Shown here: piece after piece, positions 27,673 to 37,945 of the stretch
Numbering within the stretch: position 1 is the first letter of the stretch
Layout of the letters: each line of letters opens with the position of its first letter
Source of the DNA: a bacterium
Lineage (GTDB): Bacteria; Acidobacteriota; Thermoanaerobaculia; Multivoradales; J023
NCBI GenBank assembly: GCA_024226315.1
Contig: JAAELT010000684.1
Span: forward strand, 1-64,000
Reading direction: 5' to 3'
DNA length: 64,000 nucleotides
Notes under the pieces: model-generated
Database searches by the model: none
Told to the model about the DNA's origin: nothing
The model's input: the letters and a program-made list of their open reading frames with translations, nothing else
Program-made: the position numbers and the translations under genes

Positions 27673-28070
27673 GAAGCTCTGGCAGCCAGATCCTGTGCGA
27701 CCCCGATTTCCTCCTTGGCCTCGATCTCATCCTTCGGTCCCTGACGCAATGGGATGTCGAGTCGCAGGAATCGGGCTTGGAGATCGAAGCGCGAAATCCC
27801 CAGCATCTCGGCTGCCCTTCCGAGGCTGACGTCCTCATTGAGATAGGCCCGCATTACCTGTTCTTCGGTGGGATCCTCTCTGCCGGCCGAGGCAGGATGA
27901 GTCGCCCAACCGGCAGCCCCGCGGAGAAGGTGGTAGTCGAGGGCGTCCAGGAGCACGACCTGATCCTCGCCGGAGCTGTGGACGATGGTGGGTTGTCCCT
28001 GCCGGACTTGGTGGACCACGTCTCGGGTGTGGGTGGCTAGATCGATGCTGGAAATGGTGCGCATGTTCAT
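27669..28070 (-). CDS. Antitoxin with Phd/YefM-like and UPF0175-like regions
   Basis: A 133-residue protein starting at ATG 28070 after GAGGAG. The N-terminal half, ISSIDLATHTRDVVHQVRQGQPTIVHSSGEDQVVLL, resembles Phd/YefM operator-binding antitoxins. The C-terminal half, VMRAYLNEDVSLGRAAEMLGISRFDLQARF, resembles UPF0175 helix-turn-helix antitoxins. It pairs with the overlapping PIN toxin. An upstream TCCTCT...AGAGGA inverted repeat (28081-28098) may be its operator. Confidence 0.8.
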   Translation of the reverse strand: MNMRTISSIDLATHTRDVVHQVRQGQPTIVHSSGEDQVVLLDALDYHLLRGAAGWATHPASAGREDPTEEQVMRAYLNEDVSLGRAAEMLGISRFDLQARFLRLDIPLRQGPKDEIEAKEEIGVAQDLAARAS

Positions 28071-28134
28071 GATGGTCGACTCCTCTCCTCGCAGAGGATA
28101 GCAGTCTTGAGATTTGGCCCAGGGAAGGAGAACC

Positions 28135-28212
28135 TGTAGGGGCCGGCCAATGTGCCGGCCCGATCCGGAGTCGTCGGCGTTGCCGACGACGGGCGGCCAC
28201 GGAGGGCCGCCC

Positions 28213-28217
<5 letters not shown>
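28135..28217. repeat. Palindromic intergenic repeat bounded by TGTAGGGGC/GCCCCTACA
   Basis: An 83-bp element with perfect 9-bp terminal inverted repeats and further internal dyads (GGCCGGC..GCCGGCC, GTCGTCGGC..GCCGACGAC, GGCGGCC..GGGCCGCC). It looks like a REP- or MITE-type element. One end supplies the TAG stop codon of the aldehyde dehydrogenase gene. Confidence 0.75.
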
Positions 28218-29631
<1,414 letters not shown>

Positions 29632-29755
29632 GGAGTCCTCCTGGTCGCGGGGATCTGTAGGTCTTCAAGGGGGGCGGCTCGACGGTACCCGAGCCGGCAG
29701 GTATCCTATCAAGCCCGCCGGCGACGCTCCGGCCAGAAAGAGCACTCTTCCACCC

Positions 29756-30997
29756 ATGACTGCCGAACAACGACCCGGGTCCTCCGGTCCCCTGGTGCTT
29801 TGGCGCACCGTGCTGGTGCCGTGCGCTTTCCTGTTCGTCTCGATGCTCAACCTGACGTTGATCGTCGCCGGGCTGAAAGACCTGATGATCGACCAGCTCG
29901 GTGGCAGCGAGGAGCACGTCAGTCTGTTCTTCTCCATCGAGATGGCCGCCTACATCGTTTTTGCGCCGCTGTGGGGGCTGTTGAGCGACCGCCTGGGGAT
30001 GCGCCGGCCACTCATCGCGCTGGGTTTCCTGATGAGCGCTGTCATTTACGCCTCGTATTCGACGATCGAGAGCATCCCCATGATGCTCGGTCTGCGCTTC
30101 GTGCAAGGGGCGTTTTCGGTCATGGGATGGTCGATCCTGATGGCCATGGTCCTGGACCAGCCGAACGAGCGCAAGCGGGGTCGGTACATGGGGCTCATGG
30201 GGGCCGCCCTGATCCTCGGCGTCTCGATCGGGGCACCCCTGGGCGGTTACATCACACGGTCGTACGGTGCCTACGCACCGCTTCAGCTGACCGCGGTGCT
30301 GTTTTTCCTCCTGGGCCTCGGTACGGTCTTCCTCTCCGGAGCCGGCGAGAAGCGGCCGCAGGTGTCGATCAGTGAGATCACGACGGCCCTCTACGCGCGG
30401 CCTCGGCTGCTGCTGCCCTCACTCTTCTACTTCGTCGACCGCTATTCGGTGAGCTTCATCGTCGTGCTGTTCCCTCTCTACCTCGAGACCCTCGGAGAGA
30501 GCGACCCTGCGATCAAGGGCCAGCTGCTGGGATATTTCCTGCTGCCCTTCGCTTTCCTGCAATATCCGTTCGGACGGTTGACCGAGCGCATCGGCACCTG
30601 GCGACCGTTGGTGGGCGGTTCGTTGCTCTACGGCGTGGCGTTGTGCACGGTCGGCTATTCGGGATTGTTCGCGCTGCCCTGGGTGATGTTCCTGCTCGGC
30701 GTGCTGGCGGCGGTCATGTTTCCGCCCGCGATCACGCTCACCGCGGAGCTCAGCGAGCCGAGCACCCGAGGCAGCGCCATGGGCGGCTTCAATCTCGCCG
30801 GCTCGCTGGGTTTCGCCATCGGGCCGCTGGTCAGCGTCTGGGCCTTCAAGGCCTACGGCTTCGGCTTCGCGTTCATGCTCGCGGGCTCGCTCGAGATCGC
30901 GGCCGCGGTGATCGGCGGCATCGTGATCTTGATGTGGTCGCGTGCCGGCAAACCGCTCGAAGAGCCGGTCGGCAAAGGCGTCATGGTCGAGCCGTAG
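29756..30997 (+). CDS. Major facilitator superfamily transporter
   Basis: A 413-residue protein with about 12 hydrophobic segments. The family motif A is seen between TM2 and TM3 as GLLSDRLGMRRP, with a weaker repeat FGRLTERIGTWRP in the second half. It is probably an exporter or sugar-type permease of the inner membrane; the substrate is unknown. No Shine-Dalgarno is evident before the ATG. It is divergent from the aldehyde dehydrogenase. Confidence 0.88.
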   Translation: MTAEQRPGSSGPLVLWRTVLVPCAFLFVSMLNLTLIVAGLKDLMIDQLGGSEEHVSLFFSIEMAAYIVFAPLWGLLSDRLGMRRPLIALGFLMSAVIYASYSTIESIPMMLGLRFVQGAFSVMGWSILMAMVLDQPNERKRGRYMGLMGAALILGVSIGAPLGGYITRSYGAYAPLQLTAVLFFLLGLGTVFLSGAGEKRPQVSISEITTALYARPRLLLPSLFYFVDRYSVSFIVVLFPLYLETLGESDPAIKGQLLGYFLLPFAFLQYPFGRLTERIGTWRPLVGGSLLYGVALCTVGYSGLFALPWVMFLLGVLAAVMFPPAITLTAELSEPSTRGSAMGGFNLAGSLGFAIGPLVSVWAFKAYGFGFAFMLAGSLEIAAAVIGGIVILMWSRAGKPLEEPVGKGVMVEP

Positions 30998-31029
30998 GCG
31001 AGCGGAGGCACACCCTGAAACGCAACACC

Positions 31030-31512
31030 GTGAAGCGCAACACCGGGAAACGCAGCGCCGGCCTGCTGATGTACCGATTCCGCGAGCGCCGGCTCGAGGT
31101 GCTCCTGGTGCATCCCGGGGGACCCTACTGGCGCCGCCGCGACCTCGGGGTCTGGTCGATCCCCAAGGGTTTACTCGAAGACGGCGAGGAGCCGCTGGAG
31201 GCAGCACGGCGAGAGTTCGAGGAAGAGACCAGCGTCGCTCCCCGCGAGCCGTACCTGGAGCTGCCGACAGTTCAGCAGAAAGGCGGCAAGATCGTCCACG
31301 CCTGGGCGTTCGAGGGCGATTGCGATCCGGCCCACGTGCGCAGCAACACTTTCGAGATGGAGTTCCCGCCCGGCTCTGGGCGAATCGCCGAGTACCCGGA
31401 GATCGACCGTGCCGAGTTCTTTTCGCCCGAGGAGGCCCGTCGCAAGATCAACCCCGCGCAGGCGGCGCTGATCGACGCGTTGGAGACGAAGGTGGTCAGT
31501 CCTTCGGAGTGA
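31030..31512 (+). CDS. NUDIX hydrolase
   Basis: A 160-residue protein. The Nudix box is complete: GLLEDGEEPLEAARREFEEE followed by TSV fits G-x5-E-x7-REUxEExGU. The N-terminal KRSAGLLMYRFRE and VLLVHPGGPYWRR match small cytosolic MutT-like pyrophosphatases. GTG 31030 is proposed; a CTG at 31014 has a better-placed GGAGG, so the start is uncertain. Its last 17 bases overlap the end of the convergent amidohydrolase gene. Confidence 0.88.
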   Translation: MKRNTGKRSAGLLMYRFRERRLEVLLVHPGGPYWRRRDLGVWSIPKGLLEDGEEPLEAARREFEEETSVAPREPYLELPTVQQKGGKIVHAWAFEGDCDPAHVRSNTFEMEFPPGSGRIAEYPEIDRAEFFSPEEARRKINPAQAALIDALETKVVSPSE

Positions 31513-32830
31513 CCAGCTCGACCGGGCCCGGATCCCCAGCCAGCTTGTAGACGACGCCCTCTTTCATCACGAAGTCGACGCTCTGGAGGATTCCGATGTC
31601 GTCGAGTGGGTCGCCGCGGACGGCGATGACGTCGGCGAGCTTGCCTGCCTCGAGGGTGCCGACTTCGGCCTGGATGCCGAGGAGCTCGGCGGTGACGGCG
31701 GTGGCGGAGCGGATGGCCTCCATCGGAGGCATGCCGCCCTCGACCATGTAGACGAACTCCTTGGCGTTCTCGCCGTGGGGCGAGACGCCGGTGTCAGTGC
31801 CGAAGGCGATCTTGACGCCGGCGGCGTAGGCCTTGGCGAAGGTGCCGGAGATCGCCGGCCCGACGGCGGCGGCCTTGGGTCGCACGACGTCGGGGAAGTA
31901 GCCGTCGATAGCGGCCTTCTCCTCCACCCACTTGCCGGCCATGATGGTGGGCACGTAGTAGGTGCCGTGCTCCTTCATCAGCTGCATGGTCTCGTCGTCC
32001 ATGAAGGTGCCGTGCTCGATGGTCGCAACGCCCGCCCGCACCGCCCGCTTCATGCCCTCGGCGCCGTGGGCGTGGGCCGCAACCATGAAGCCGTAGTCGT
32101 CTGCCGTCTCGACAACGGCGCGCAGCACCTCATCGGTGAACTGCGGGTTCTGGCTGTTCTTGGCCAGGCTCAGCACGCCGCCGGTGGCGGTGATCTTGAT
32201 CAGGTCGGCGCCGTCCTTGTAACGCTGGCGCACCGCCTTGCGGGCGTCCTCGGCGCTGTTGACCACGCCTTCCCTGGGGCCCGGGTCGCCCTGCAGGTCG
32301 GCCCGCATGCCGTTGGAGGGATCGGCGTGGCCGCCGGTGGTGGCCAGGCTCTTGGTGGCGGTGAAGATCCGCGGCCCGGGGACGATGCCCCCGTTGATCG
32401 CGTTGCGCAGCGGCACAGTCAGGTTGTAGCGGTCACCGACGTCACGCACGGTGGTGAAACCCGCCATCAGCGTGCGCTCGGCGTAGACCACCGAACGGAT
32501 CGCGTAATCGCCGGGGTTGAGCTGCATGCGCTCCATGTAGCTGTGGGGGCTGCCCTCGTTGGTGAGATGGGTGTGCATGTCCATCAGACCGGGCAGCACG
32601 GTCGAGTCCCTGAGGTCGATCAGCTCGTCGCCGTCTTCAGGATCGAGGTAGCCGTCGGCGATCTCGACGATCTTCTTGCCCTCGACCACCAGGGTTTTCT
32701 CAGCTGTAGCGTCGCCGGTGGCGCCGTCGATCAGCTTGCCGGCGTGGATGAGGGTTCTCGCCCCGAGGTCGCTCGGGGCGCATAAGAGGACAGCGATCAG
32801 CAGCAGGGTGGCGATGCGCGAGAGTCTCAC
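31496..32830 (-). CDS. Secreted metal-dependent amidohydrolase (imidazolonepropionase-like)
   Basis: A 444-residue protein. GTG 32830 was chosen because AGGAGGAG lies 6 bases upstream and a signal peptide (IATLLLIAVLLCAPSDLGA) follows directly. The amidohydrolase metal centre is visible: DMHTHL, a candidate carboxylated Lys in DLIKITATGGV, His in AAHAHG, IEHGT, and Asp in FGTDTG. Proteins of this type often act as periplasmic prolidases or related dipeptidases. The exact substrate is not readable. Confidence 0.9.
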   Translation of the reverse strand: MRLSRIATLLLIAVLLCAPSDLGARTLIHAGKLIDGATGDATAEKTLVVEGKKIVEIADGYLDPEDGDELIDLRDSTVLPGLMDMHTHLTNEGSPHSYMERMQLNPGDYAIRSVVYAERTLMAGFTTVRDVGDRYNLTVPLRNAINGGIVPGPRIFTATKSLATTGGHADPSNGMRADLQGDPGPREGVVNSAEDARKAVRQRYKDGADLIKITATGGVLSLAKNSQNPQFTDEVLRAVVETADDYGFMVAAHAHGAEGMKRAVRAGVATIEHGTFMDDETMQLMKEHGTYYVPTIMAGKWVEEKAAIDGYFPDVVRPKAAAVGPAISGTFAKAYAAGVKIAFGTDTGVSPHGENAKEFVYMVEGGMPPMEAIRSATAVTAELLGIQAEVGTLEAGKLADVIAVRGDPLDDIGILQSVDFVMKEGVVYKLAGDPGPVELVTPKD

Positions 32831-32911
32831 GGTGTTCTCCTCCTGGTTTGGGTGGAGGAGTCTACACCGTGGTCCGCCGCCCAATCCCCTGCGGGCGGCG
32901 TGGATTTGGAG

Positions 32912-34147
32912 CTACTGCTCGAGGATCTCCATCATGAAGTCCAGGGCCTTCTCGGAGTCCATCAGCGACAGCCGCTTGAGGGCGGTCTTGCGCAGCTCGG
33001 GATCGGTCTCGGTGCGGGCGATACGGATCAGCTCGTCGTCGTCGTCGCTCAGGAACAGCGCCTGGAGGATGGCCTCCTTGGTCTCGATGCTCTGCGTCTG
33101 GGAGTAGATCTCGACCAATGTCGCGGAGGCCTTGTCCGAGTCGACCAGGCCGAGGCTCCGGATGGCGCTTCGCCGCAGTGCCTCGTCGCTCTCGGTGCGG
33201 GCGATGGTCGCCAGGAACTGATCGTCGTCGGCGATAAACAGCGAGTGCAGGATCTGCTCCTTGACCTCGGCCTGAGTCTCCGAGCCGTAAAGCTCCTTCA
33301 GAGCGTCGGTGGCGTCCATCACGCCGAGCTGGTGGATGGCGTCGCGCCGCAGCTCGACGTCCTGCTCGGTGCGCGCGACTTCCAGCAACATGTCGTTCTC
33401 GTCCGAGATCATGAAGCTGTGCAGCACCTTCGACTTGACCTCTTTGTCGGCGGTGGAGCGATAGATCTCGGCCAGCGCGGCGCCGCTGCCTTTCGCGTCG
33501 GAGATGCCGAGATAGTGGACCGCCTGGAGCTGGATGTCGGGATGACGGTCGCCGCGCGCTACCTCGAGCAGCATCTCCGCGGCCTCGGGCCGGTCGCTCT
33601 GGCTCATGACGAACAGGGCGCGCTCCCGGAGCTGGCGCGAGTGGTTGCCGTCGAGGAATTTCTTCAACATCGGCATGGCTCGCTCGGAGTCGCTGTGCAT
33701 CAGGCTGTCGAGCGCCAGCAGCTTGAGCTCCTCGTCGCCCTGGTCCTCGAGTGCCGAGCCGCCTCCCGAGCGGATCTCCATCTCGAGCGCGCGGGCGTCG
33801 TCGAGCCAGGCGCTGTCCTGGTAACCGTGGCGCAGCTCGGCCAAAACTTCCATGGCCTCCGCGGAGCGGCCGTCCTTGTGCAGGGCGTAGGCGCGCCAGT
33901 AGTGGGCGCCGTCAGTGTGGCTCGAGCCGCTTTCGGCGCTCTGCGAGAAGTACCGGGCGGCGTCGGACCACTTGCCCTCGTCGAGCGCGCGGCGGCCGGC
34001 GCGGTACGGTTCGTCGTCGGCCACGGCGTCATCGTCGGCGGCGTAGAGCGCGGCGGAGAGCGGCGGCAGCTCCTGGGCCGACGCCGGGATGGTGAAGACG
34101 AATGCGATCCACAGGATCGCGGAGGACTGGAATACGAGTCGAATCAT
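32912..34147 (-). CDS. Secreted HEAT-repeat protein
   Basis: A 411-residue protein from ATG 34147 with GAGGAG upstream. A signal peptide (LVFQSSAILWIAFVFTIPASA) is followed by a short TPR-like region (YFSQSAESGSSHTDGAHYWRAYALHK). Then come at least eight HEAT-like repeats of about 31 residues with the recurring LRRxAIxxLGLxD and LLEVARTExDxELR. It is probably a periplasmic binding scaffold. It ends the sigma/anti-sigma/HEAT operon, with 10 bases after the anti-sigma gene, and is likely a target or partner of that sigma factor. Confidence 0.85.
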   Translation of the reverse strand: MIRLVFQSSAILWIAFVFTIPASAQELPPLSAALYAADDDAVADDEPYRAGRRALDEGKWSDAARYFSQSAESGSSHTDGAHYWRAYALHKDGRSAEAMEVLAELRHGYQDSAWLDDARALEMEIRSGGGSALEDQGDEELKLLALDSLMHSDSERAMPMLKKFLDGNHSRQLRERALFVMSQSDRPEAAEMLLEVARGDRHPDIQLQAVHYLGISDAKGSGAALAEIYRSTADKEVKSKVLHSFMISDENDMLLEVARTEQDVELRRDAIHQLGVMDATDALKELYGSETQAEVKEQILHSLFIADDDQFLATIARTESDEALRRSAIRSLGLVDSDKASATLVEIYSQTQSIETKEAILQALFLSDDDDELIRIARTETDPELRKTALKRLSLMDSEKALDFMMEILEQ

Positions 34148-34157
34148 GGGTTTCTCC

Positions 34158-34976
34158 TCAAACCTCGCCGGACGAATCCGGCGGTGCACTGTTTAGCTGG
34201 TTCTGGCGCTGGTTCTGGCGCTGGTTCTGGCGTTGGGTTTGGCGCTGGAGTCGGGAACCGACCACCTGCACCTTGAACAGGACTCCGCCGCTTTCGATGC
34301 GCTCCTGGAGCGCGTCGAGGTCGACGGCCGAGAGCTCGCCGCCGCCGGCGTCGAGATGGGCGACGTCGAGCAGCAGGCGCTCGAGCTCTTCGAGCACCTC
34401 GGCGAGGGCTCCCTGGCCCGAGCGCCGCGCGGCTCGGCGATAGAGACGGTTGGATGACAGAAGCTCCTCGGCGCGGCGTGGCTCGCCCACTGCGTCGAGC
34501 GCGCCTTCTCGCGGCGCGTTGGCGAGCTCGACGAGCAGCATCTCCGAGCGCTCCAGATGCTCGCCGACAGCCACCAGCAAGATCCGTTGGCGGCCCGCCT
34601 CGGGCAGCGGCTGTCCGGGCTCGCCGCTCGCCGCCGGCCAGAAGCGGCCGGCGGTGAAGGCGAGCGCCAGCAGCATGGCGACCGCGCCGACGGCGGCCAA
34701 CCGTCGTGGCGCCAGGAGCGCGCGGAGCCACTCGCGGACACGGCCGGCGGGACCCGGCTCATCGAGTCGGGGCTTCAGGCGCCGCCAGACCCTCGCGCCA
34801 TAGTCGGCGTGGGGCTCGGGCACGGGCTGGGTCTCGACCAGCTGGAGCAGCCGGCACAGCTCATCGTAGCGCTCGCGCTCGTCGGCCGAAGCGTCGAGCC
34901 GGCGGCGGATCTCTTCGGTGTGGCGCGATTCGCCGTAGAAGTAAAGGATCAGTTCTTCGTCACGCAGTTCGTGCAT
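34158..34976 (-). CDS. Probable anti-sigma factor with single membrane helix
   Basis: A 272-residue protein overlapping the sigma gene by 17 bases. The N-terminal HELRDEELILYFYGES and DERERYDELCRLL look like an anti-sigma domain without zinc cysteines. A membrane segment follows at about residues 95-112 (LAAVGAVAMLLALAFTAGRFW). The periplasmic part is helical and ends in a Gln/Asn/Arg-rich tail built from a 12-bp tandem repeat. Context (sigma upstream, secreted HEAT protein downstream) supports the role more than sequence does. Confidence 0.75.
   Translation of the reverse strand: MHELRDEELILYFYGESRHTEEIRRRLDASADERERYDELCRLLQLVETQPVPEPHADYGARVWRRLKPRLDEPGPAGRVREWLRALLAPRRLAAVGAVAMLLALAFTAGRFWPAASGEPGQPLPEAGRQRILLVAVGEHLERSEMLLVELANAPREGALDAVGEPRRAEELLSSNRLYRRAARRSGQGALAEVLEELERLLLDVAHLDAGGGELSAVDLDALQERIESGGVLFKVQVVGSRLQRQTQRQNQRQNQRQNQLNSAPPDSSGEV
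34197..34250. repeat. 12-bp tandem repeat in the anti-sigma tail
   Basis: Four to five tandem copies of a 12-bp unit (TTCTGGCGCTGG on the plus strand) encode the NQRQ repeat at the anti-sigma C-terminus. The last copies are degenerate. Confidence 0.85.
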
Positions 34977-35541
34977 CGGGTGTCTCCATCCAGGGAGCGA
35001 GCTCGCGGCGGAGCTTGCGGACCGCCCGGAAGACAGCGTGTTTGGTGGCGCTGGAGCGTGCGCCCAGCTGGTGGCCGATCTCGGCGATCGACTGGTGCTC
35101 GAAGTGGCGCAGGACGAACGCGGAGCGCTCGATCGGGCTCAGAGTGCCGAGGGCGCGCTCCACCTGGAGCTCGATCTGGCCACTCTCGGCCAGCCGCTCG
35201 GGGCCGGGTTCGTGCGAGACCTGGCGCTCCAGGATCGTCTCGTCGGCCTGTGGCTGGCGTCGGCTCGCCTCGCGGTTGGAGCGCCGAAGGTGATCCATCG
35301 CGCAGTTGACCGTGATGCGGTGCAGCCAGGTGCCGAAGCGGCTGCGCTCGTCGAACCGGTGCAGCGAGCGAAATGCGCGCAGGAAGGCCTCCTGCACCAC
35401 GTCGTCGGCGTTCTCGCGGTTGCCGGTCATGCGGTAGGCGAGCCGGAAGACGTCGCGGCTGTGGCTCTCCACCAGCAGGCCGAAGGCGCCCTCCTCACCC
35501 GCACGGGCCCGCGCGACGATCGCTGCTGTTTCGTCCTTCAT
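34960..35541 (-). CDS. RpoE-like ECF sigma factor
   Basis: A 193-residue protein. Region 2 is clear: LVESHSRDVFRLAYRMTGNR, ADDVVQEAFLRAFRSL and FGTWLHRITVNCAMDHLRR. Region 4 is LGTLSPIERSAFVLRHFEHQSIAEIGHQLG with the helix-turn-helix. It is co-transcribed with the overlapping anti-sigma gene and a secreted HEAT protein, and is divergent from a MATE transporter. Confidence 0.93.
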   Translation of the reverse strand: MKDETAAIVARARAGEEGAFGLLVESHSRDVFRLAYRMTGNRENADDVVQEAFLRAFRSLHRFDERSRFGTWLHRITVNCAMDHLRRSNREASRRQPQADETILERQVSHEPGPERLAESGQIELQVERALGTLSPIERSAFVLRHFEHQSIAEIGHQLGARSSATKHAVFRAVRKLRRELAPWMETPDARTA

Positions 35542-35625
35542 CGATGACTTAGACGACCGAGGTACCCGGATGGTTGGCGGTTGCTATACTCCCGGCCCCT
35601 CGTTTCTACACTAGCTCCGAAATTC

Positions 35626-36987
35626 ATGAATCGCTGGGCTCGATTGCGGCACGAAGCGGTGGCGGTCGTCCATCTGGCGACGCCCGTGGTGCTGACGCAG
35701 GTCGGCATGATGCTGATGGGCGTGGTCGACGCCATGATGTTGGGTCGGCACTCGGAGCTTGCGCTCGCCGCCGGCGCGCTGGGCAACAGCGTCGGCTTCG
35801 GCCTGACCTCGTTTCCCATGGGGGTCCTGATGGCGCTCGATCCCCTGGTGGCTCAGGCCTTCGGTTCCGGCAGCCACGAGCGGGTCGGCCGGCACCTGAA
35901 GCGCGGGCTGATCCTGGCGGCGGCGCTGGCCGTGCCGCTGTCGCTCCTGATGTGGCGCACCGAGGGCGCGCTGCGCCTGGTCGGCCAAAGGCCGGAGATC
36001 GTTACAGATGGCGCCGCCTACCTCCGCGTCCTGATCATCGGTAATCTTCCCTTCCTGCTCTTCGTCGCCATGCGCCAGACGCTCCAGGCGATGAGCCTGG
36101 TGCGGCCCGCGGTGCTCGCCATCGTGCTCGCCAACCTGTTCAACGTGGCGGCCAACTACACGTTGATCTTCGGGCACTTCGGCTTCCCCGCCCTGGGCGT
36201 CGTGGGCTCGGCATACGCCACTTCGATCTCGCGCTGGGTGATGCTCTTGACGCTCGCCGCCGCCGCCTTCCCGGTCCTGCGGCGTTATCTGGCGGCACCG
36301 TCGCGGGCGATCCTGGTGCCGCGGGCGTTCTGGCGGACGCTGAAGCTCGGATTTCCGATCGGCACCCAGCTCACGCTCGAGATGGGGCTGTTCATGACCG
36401 TCGCGCTGATGATGGGCAATCTCGGCTCCCGAGAGCTCGCGGCGCATCAGATCGCGCTGACCCTGGCGGCCCTGTCCTTCATGGTGCCGCTGGGCATCAG
36501 CGGCGCGGCGGCGACGCGCGCCGGCAACGCCATCGGACGCCGCGACATGGACGGCGCCAGGCGCTCGGCTCTCGTCTGCCTGATGCTCGGCGCCGCGGTC
36601 ATGTCGATCGCCGCGCTCGCCTTCGCGCTGGCCCCCTGGCACCTGAGCCGGTTGTTCACCACCGAGGAAGCGGTGATCGCGGTCGCCGTGACGCTGCTGC
36701 CGATCGCGGCGGTCTTCCAGGTGTCCGACGGCGTGCAGGTCGTGGCCATCGGAGCCTTGCGCGGCGCCGCCGACACCCGTTTCCCCGCGCTGACCGCGCT
36801 GGTCGGGTTCTGGGGGCTGGGCATGCCGCTGGCGGCGTACCTGGGCTTCCGGACCGATATGGGGCCCAGGGGCCTGTGGTGGGGAATCACCCTGGGGCTC
36901 AGCTCGGTGGCGGTTCTGCTTCTGGCCCGCCTCCGGTTCCGTTTCGCCGGCGACCTCGTGGCGTTGGAAGACCCGGATCCGGATTGA
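35626..36987 (+). CDS. MATE-family multidrug/sodium antiporter
   Basis: A 453-residue, 12-segment inner-membrane protein. ATPVVLTQVGMMLMGVVDAMMLGR at the N-terminus and PIGTQLTLEMGLFM in the second half are the two MATE repeats. The ATG at 35626 puts the protein directly at the first conserved helix; the frame extends 15 codons further without homology. It exports organic cations or drugs in exchange for H+ or Na+. Its stop is 1 base from the convergent gene's stop. Confidence 0.92.
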   Translation: MNRWARLRHEAVAVVHLATPVVLTQVGMMLMGVVDAMMLGRHSELALAAGALGNSVGFGLTSFPMGVLMALDPLVAQAFGSGSHERVGRHLKRGLILAAALAVPLSLLMWRTEGALRLVGQRPEIVTDGAAYLRVLIIGNLPFLLFVAMRQTLQAMSLVRPAVLAIVLANLFNVAANYTLIFGHFGFPALGVVGSAYATSISRWVMLLTLAAAAFPVLRRYLAAPSRAILVPRAFWRTLKLGFPIGTQLTLEMGLFMTVALMMGNLGSRELAAHQIALTLAALSFMVPLGISGAAATRAGNAIGRRDMDGARRSALVCLMLGAAVMSIAALAFALAPWHLSRLFTTEEAVIAVAVTLLPIAAVFQVSDGVQVVAIGALRGAADTRFPALTALVGFWGLGMPLAAYLGFRTDMGPRGLWWGITLGLSSVAVLLLARLRFRFAGDLVALEDPDPD

Positions 36988-36988
36988 C

Positions 36989-37936
36989 TCAGGATTCCTT
37001 GGCTCGCATCAGCTCCGCGGCGCGCTCGATCCAGTTGTCGCGGCGGACGCGGCCGCGGAATGACCCCAGCTCGGAGGTGACCCGGTCGACGTCGTCCTCG
37101 GTCCACGAGGCGATCTGGCGGAAGCTCCGGATACCCAGGGCATTGAGCTTGCGGTGCAGGACCGGGCCGACGCCCCGGATCTGCTCGAGATTGTCTTTCT
37201 CGCCCGTGGGAGCCTCGGTCTGCTCATGCACATCGGTCTGCTCATGCACATCGGTCGCCGAGGCCTGTGCGGTGGGGCGCTCGGCCGGCTCTTCGACCTC
37301 GCGGTGGCGTTCCTCGATCTCCGTTTCGAGGCCGGCCGCCCAGGTCGGCGAGTGCCGGCGCTCGGCGGCCAGCTCTTCTTCCAGGCGGTCGCGGGCGCGT
37401 TTCAGGGCCACCACGTGCTGCTCCAGTCGTCGGCGGGCCTCCTCGCTCTCTTTCAGCTTGCCGGTCCACTTGGCCTCGATCTGCCTAGCGCGCGCTTCGA
37501 GCCGGCGCTGCCGCTCGGCGAGATCGCTCTTGAGTGCCTTGAGGCTTTGCCATTCGCTGCTCACGGTGGTGCTCGTCTGAGAGACCTGGAGCCGCAGCAG
37601 CTCGATCTTTTTGTCGCGCTTGCCGAGCTGGGCGCGGAGCTCGGCCACCGTTTCGGAGTCGCCTTCCGGCACCGGCTTCGGGCCGCTCACGATGGCCACG
37701 TCGCGGGCGTGGCGCAGCTCCTCGCGCAGCTGTTCGCCCGTCTGCCGCGCCTCGGTGAGCTGGTTCTTGTAGGTCCCGGCCTGAGATTCGGACTGCCGCA
37801 ACCGCCGGCGCCAGTACTGCTCGCGCAGCCGCCGGTGTCTCTCGGCCACGAGATCCCGCACCAGCCATCCGGCACCGAGGCCCAGGGCGACGGCCACGAT
37901 CAAGAAGAATAGGATCTGGGTGATCAAGTACGCCAC
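36989..37936 (-). CDS. Membrane-anchored coiled-coil protein with C-terminal helix-hairpin-helix domain
   Basis: A 315-residue protein. An N-terminal membrane segment (ITQILFFLIVAVALGLGAGWLV) is followed by about 170 residues of coiled coil. Next come a duplicated TDVHEQ linker and a helix-hairpin-helix domain, DNLEQIRGVGPVLHRKLNALGI, of the kind usually seen in DNA-binding or ribosomal-assembly helices. GTG start; GAGGAGAGG lies in the end of the BON gene, so translation is coupled. The function is unknown. Confidence 0.75.
   Translation of the reverse strand: MAYLITQILFFLIVAVALGLGAGWLVRDLVAERHRRLREQYWRRRLRQSESQAGTYKNQLTEARQTGEQLREELRHARDVAIVSGPKPVPEGDSETVAELRAQLGKRDKKIELLRLQVSQTSTTVSSEWQSLKALKSDLAERQRRLEARARQIEAKWTGKLKESEEARRRLEQHVVALKRARDRLEEELAAERRHSPTWAAGLETEIEERHREVEEPAERPTAQASATDVHEQTDVHEQTEAPTGEKDNLEQIRGVGPVLHRKLNALGIRSFRQIASWTEDDVDRVTSELGSFRGRVRRDNWIERAAELMRAKES
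37216..37250. repeat. In-frame tandem duplication in the HhH protein linker
   Basis: Two adjacent near-perfect copies of CTGCTCATGCACATCGGT encode the repeated TDVHEQ. Confidence 0.9.
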
Positions 37937-37945
37937 GGCTTCAGC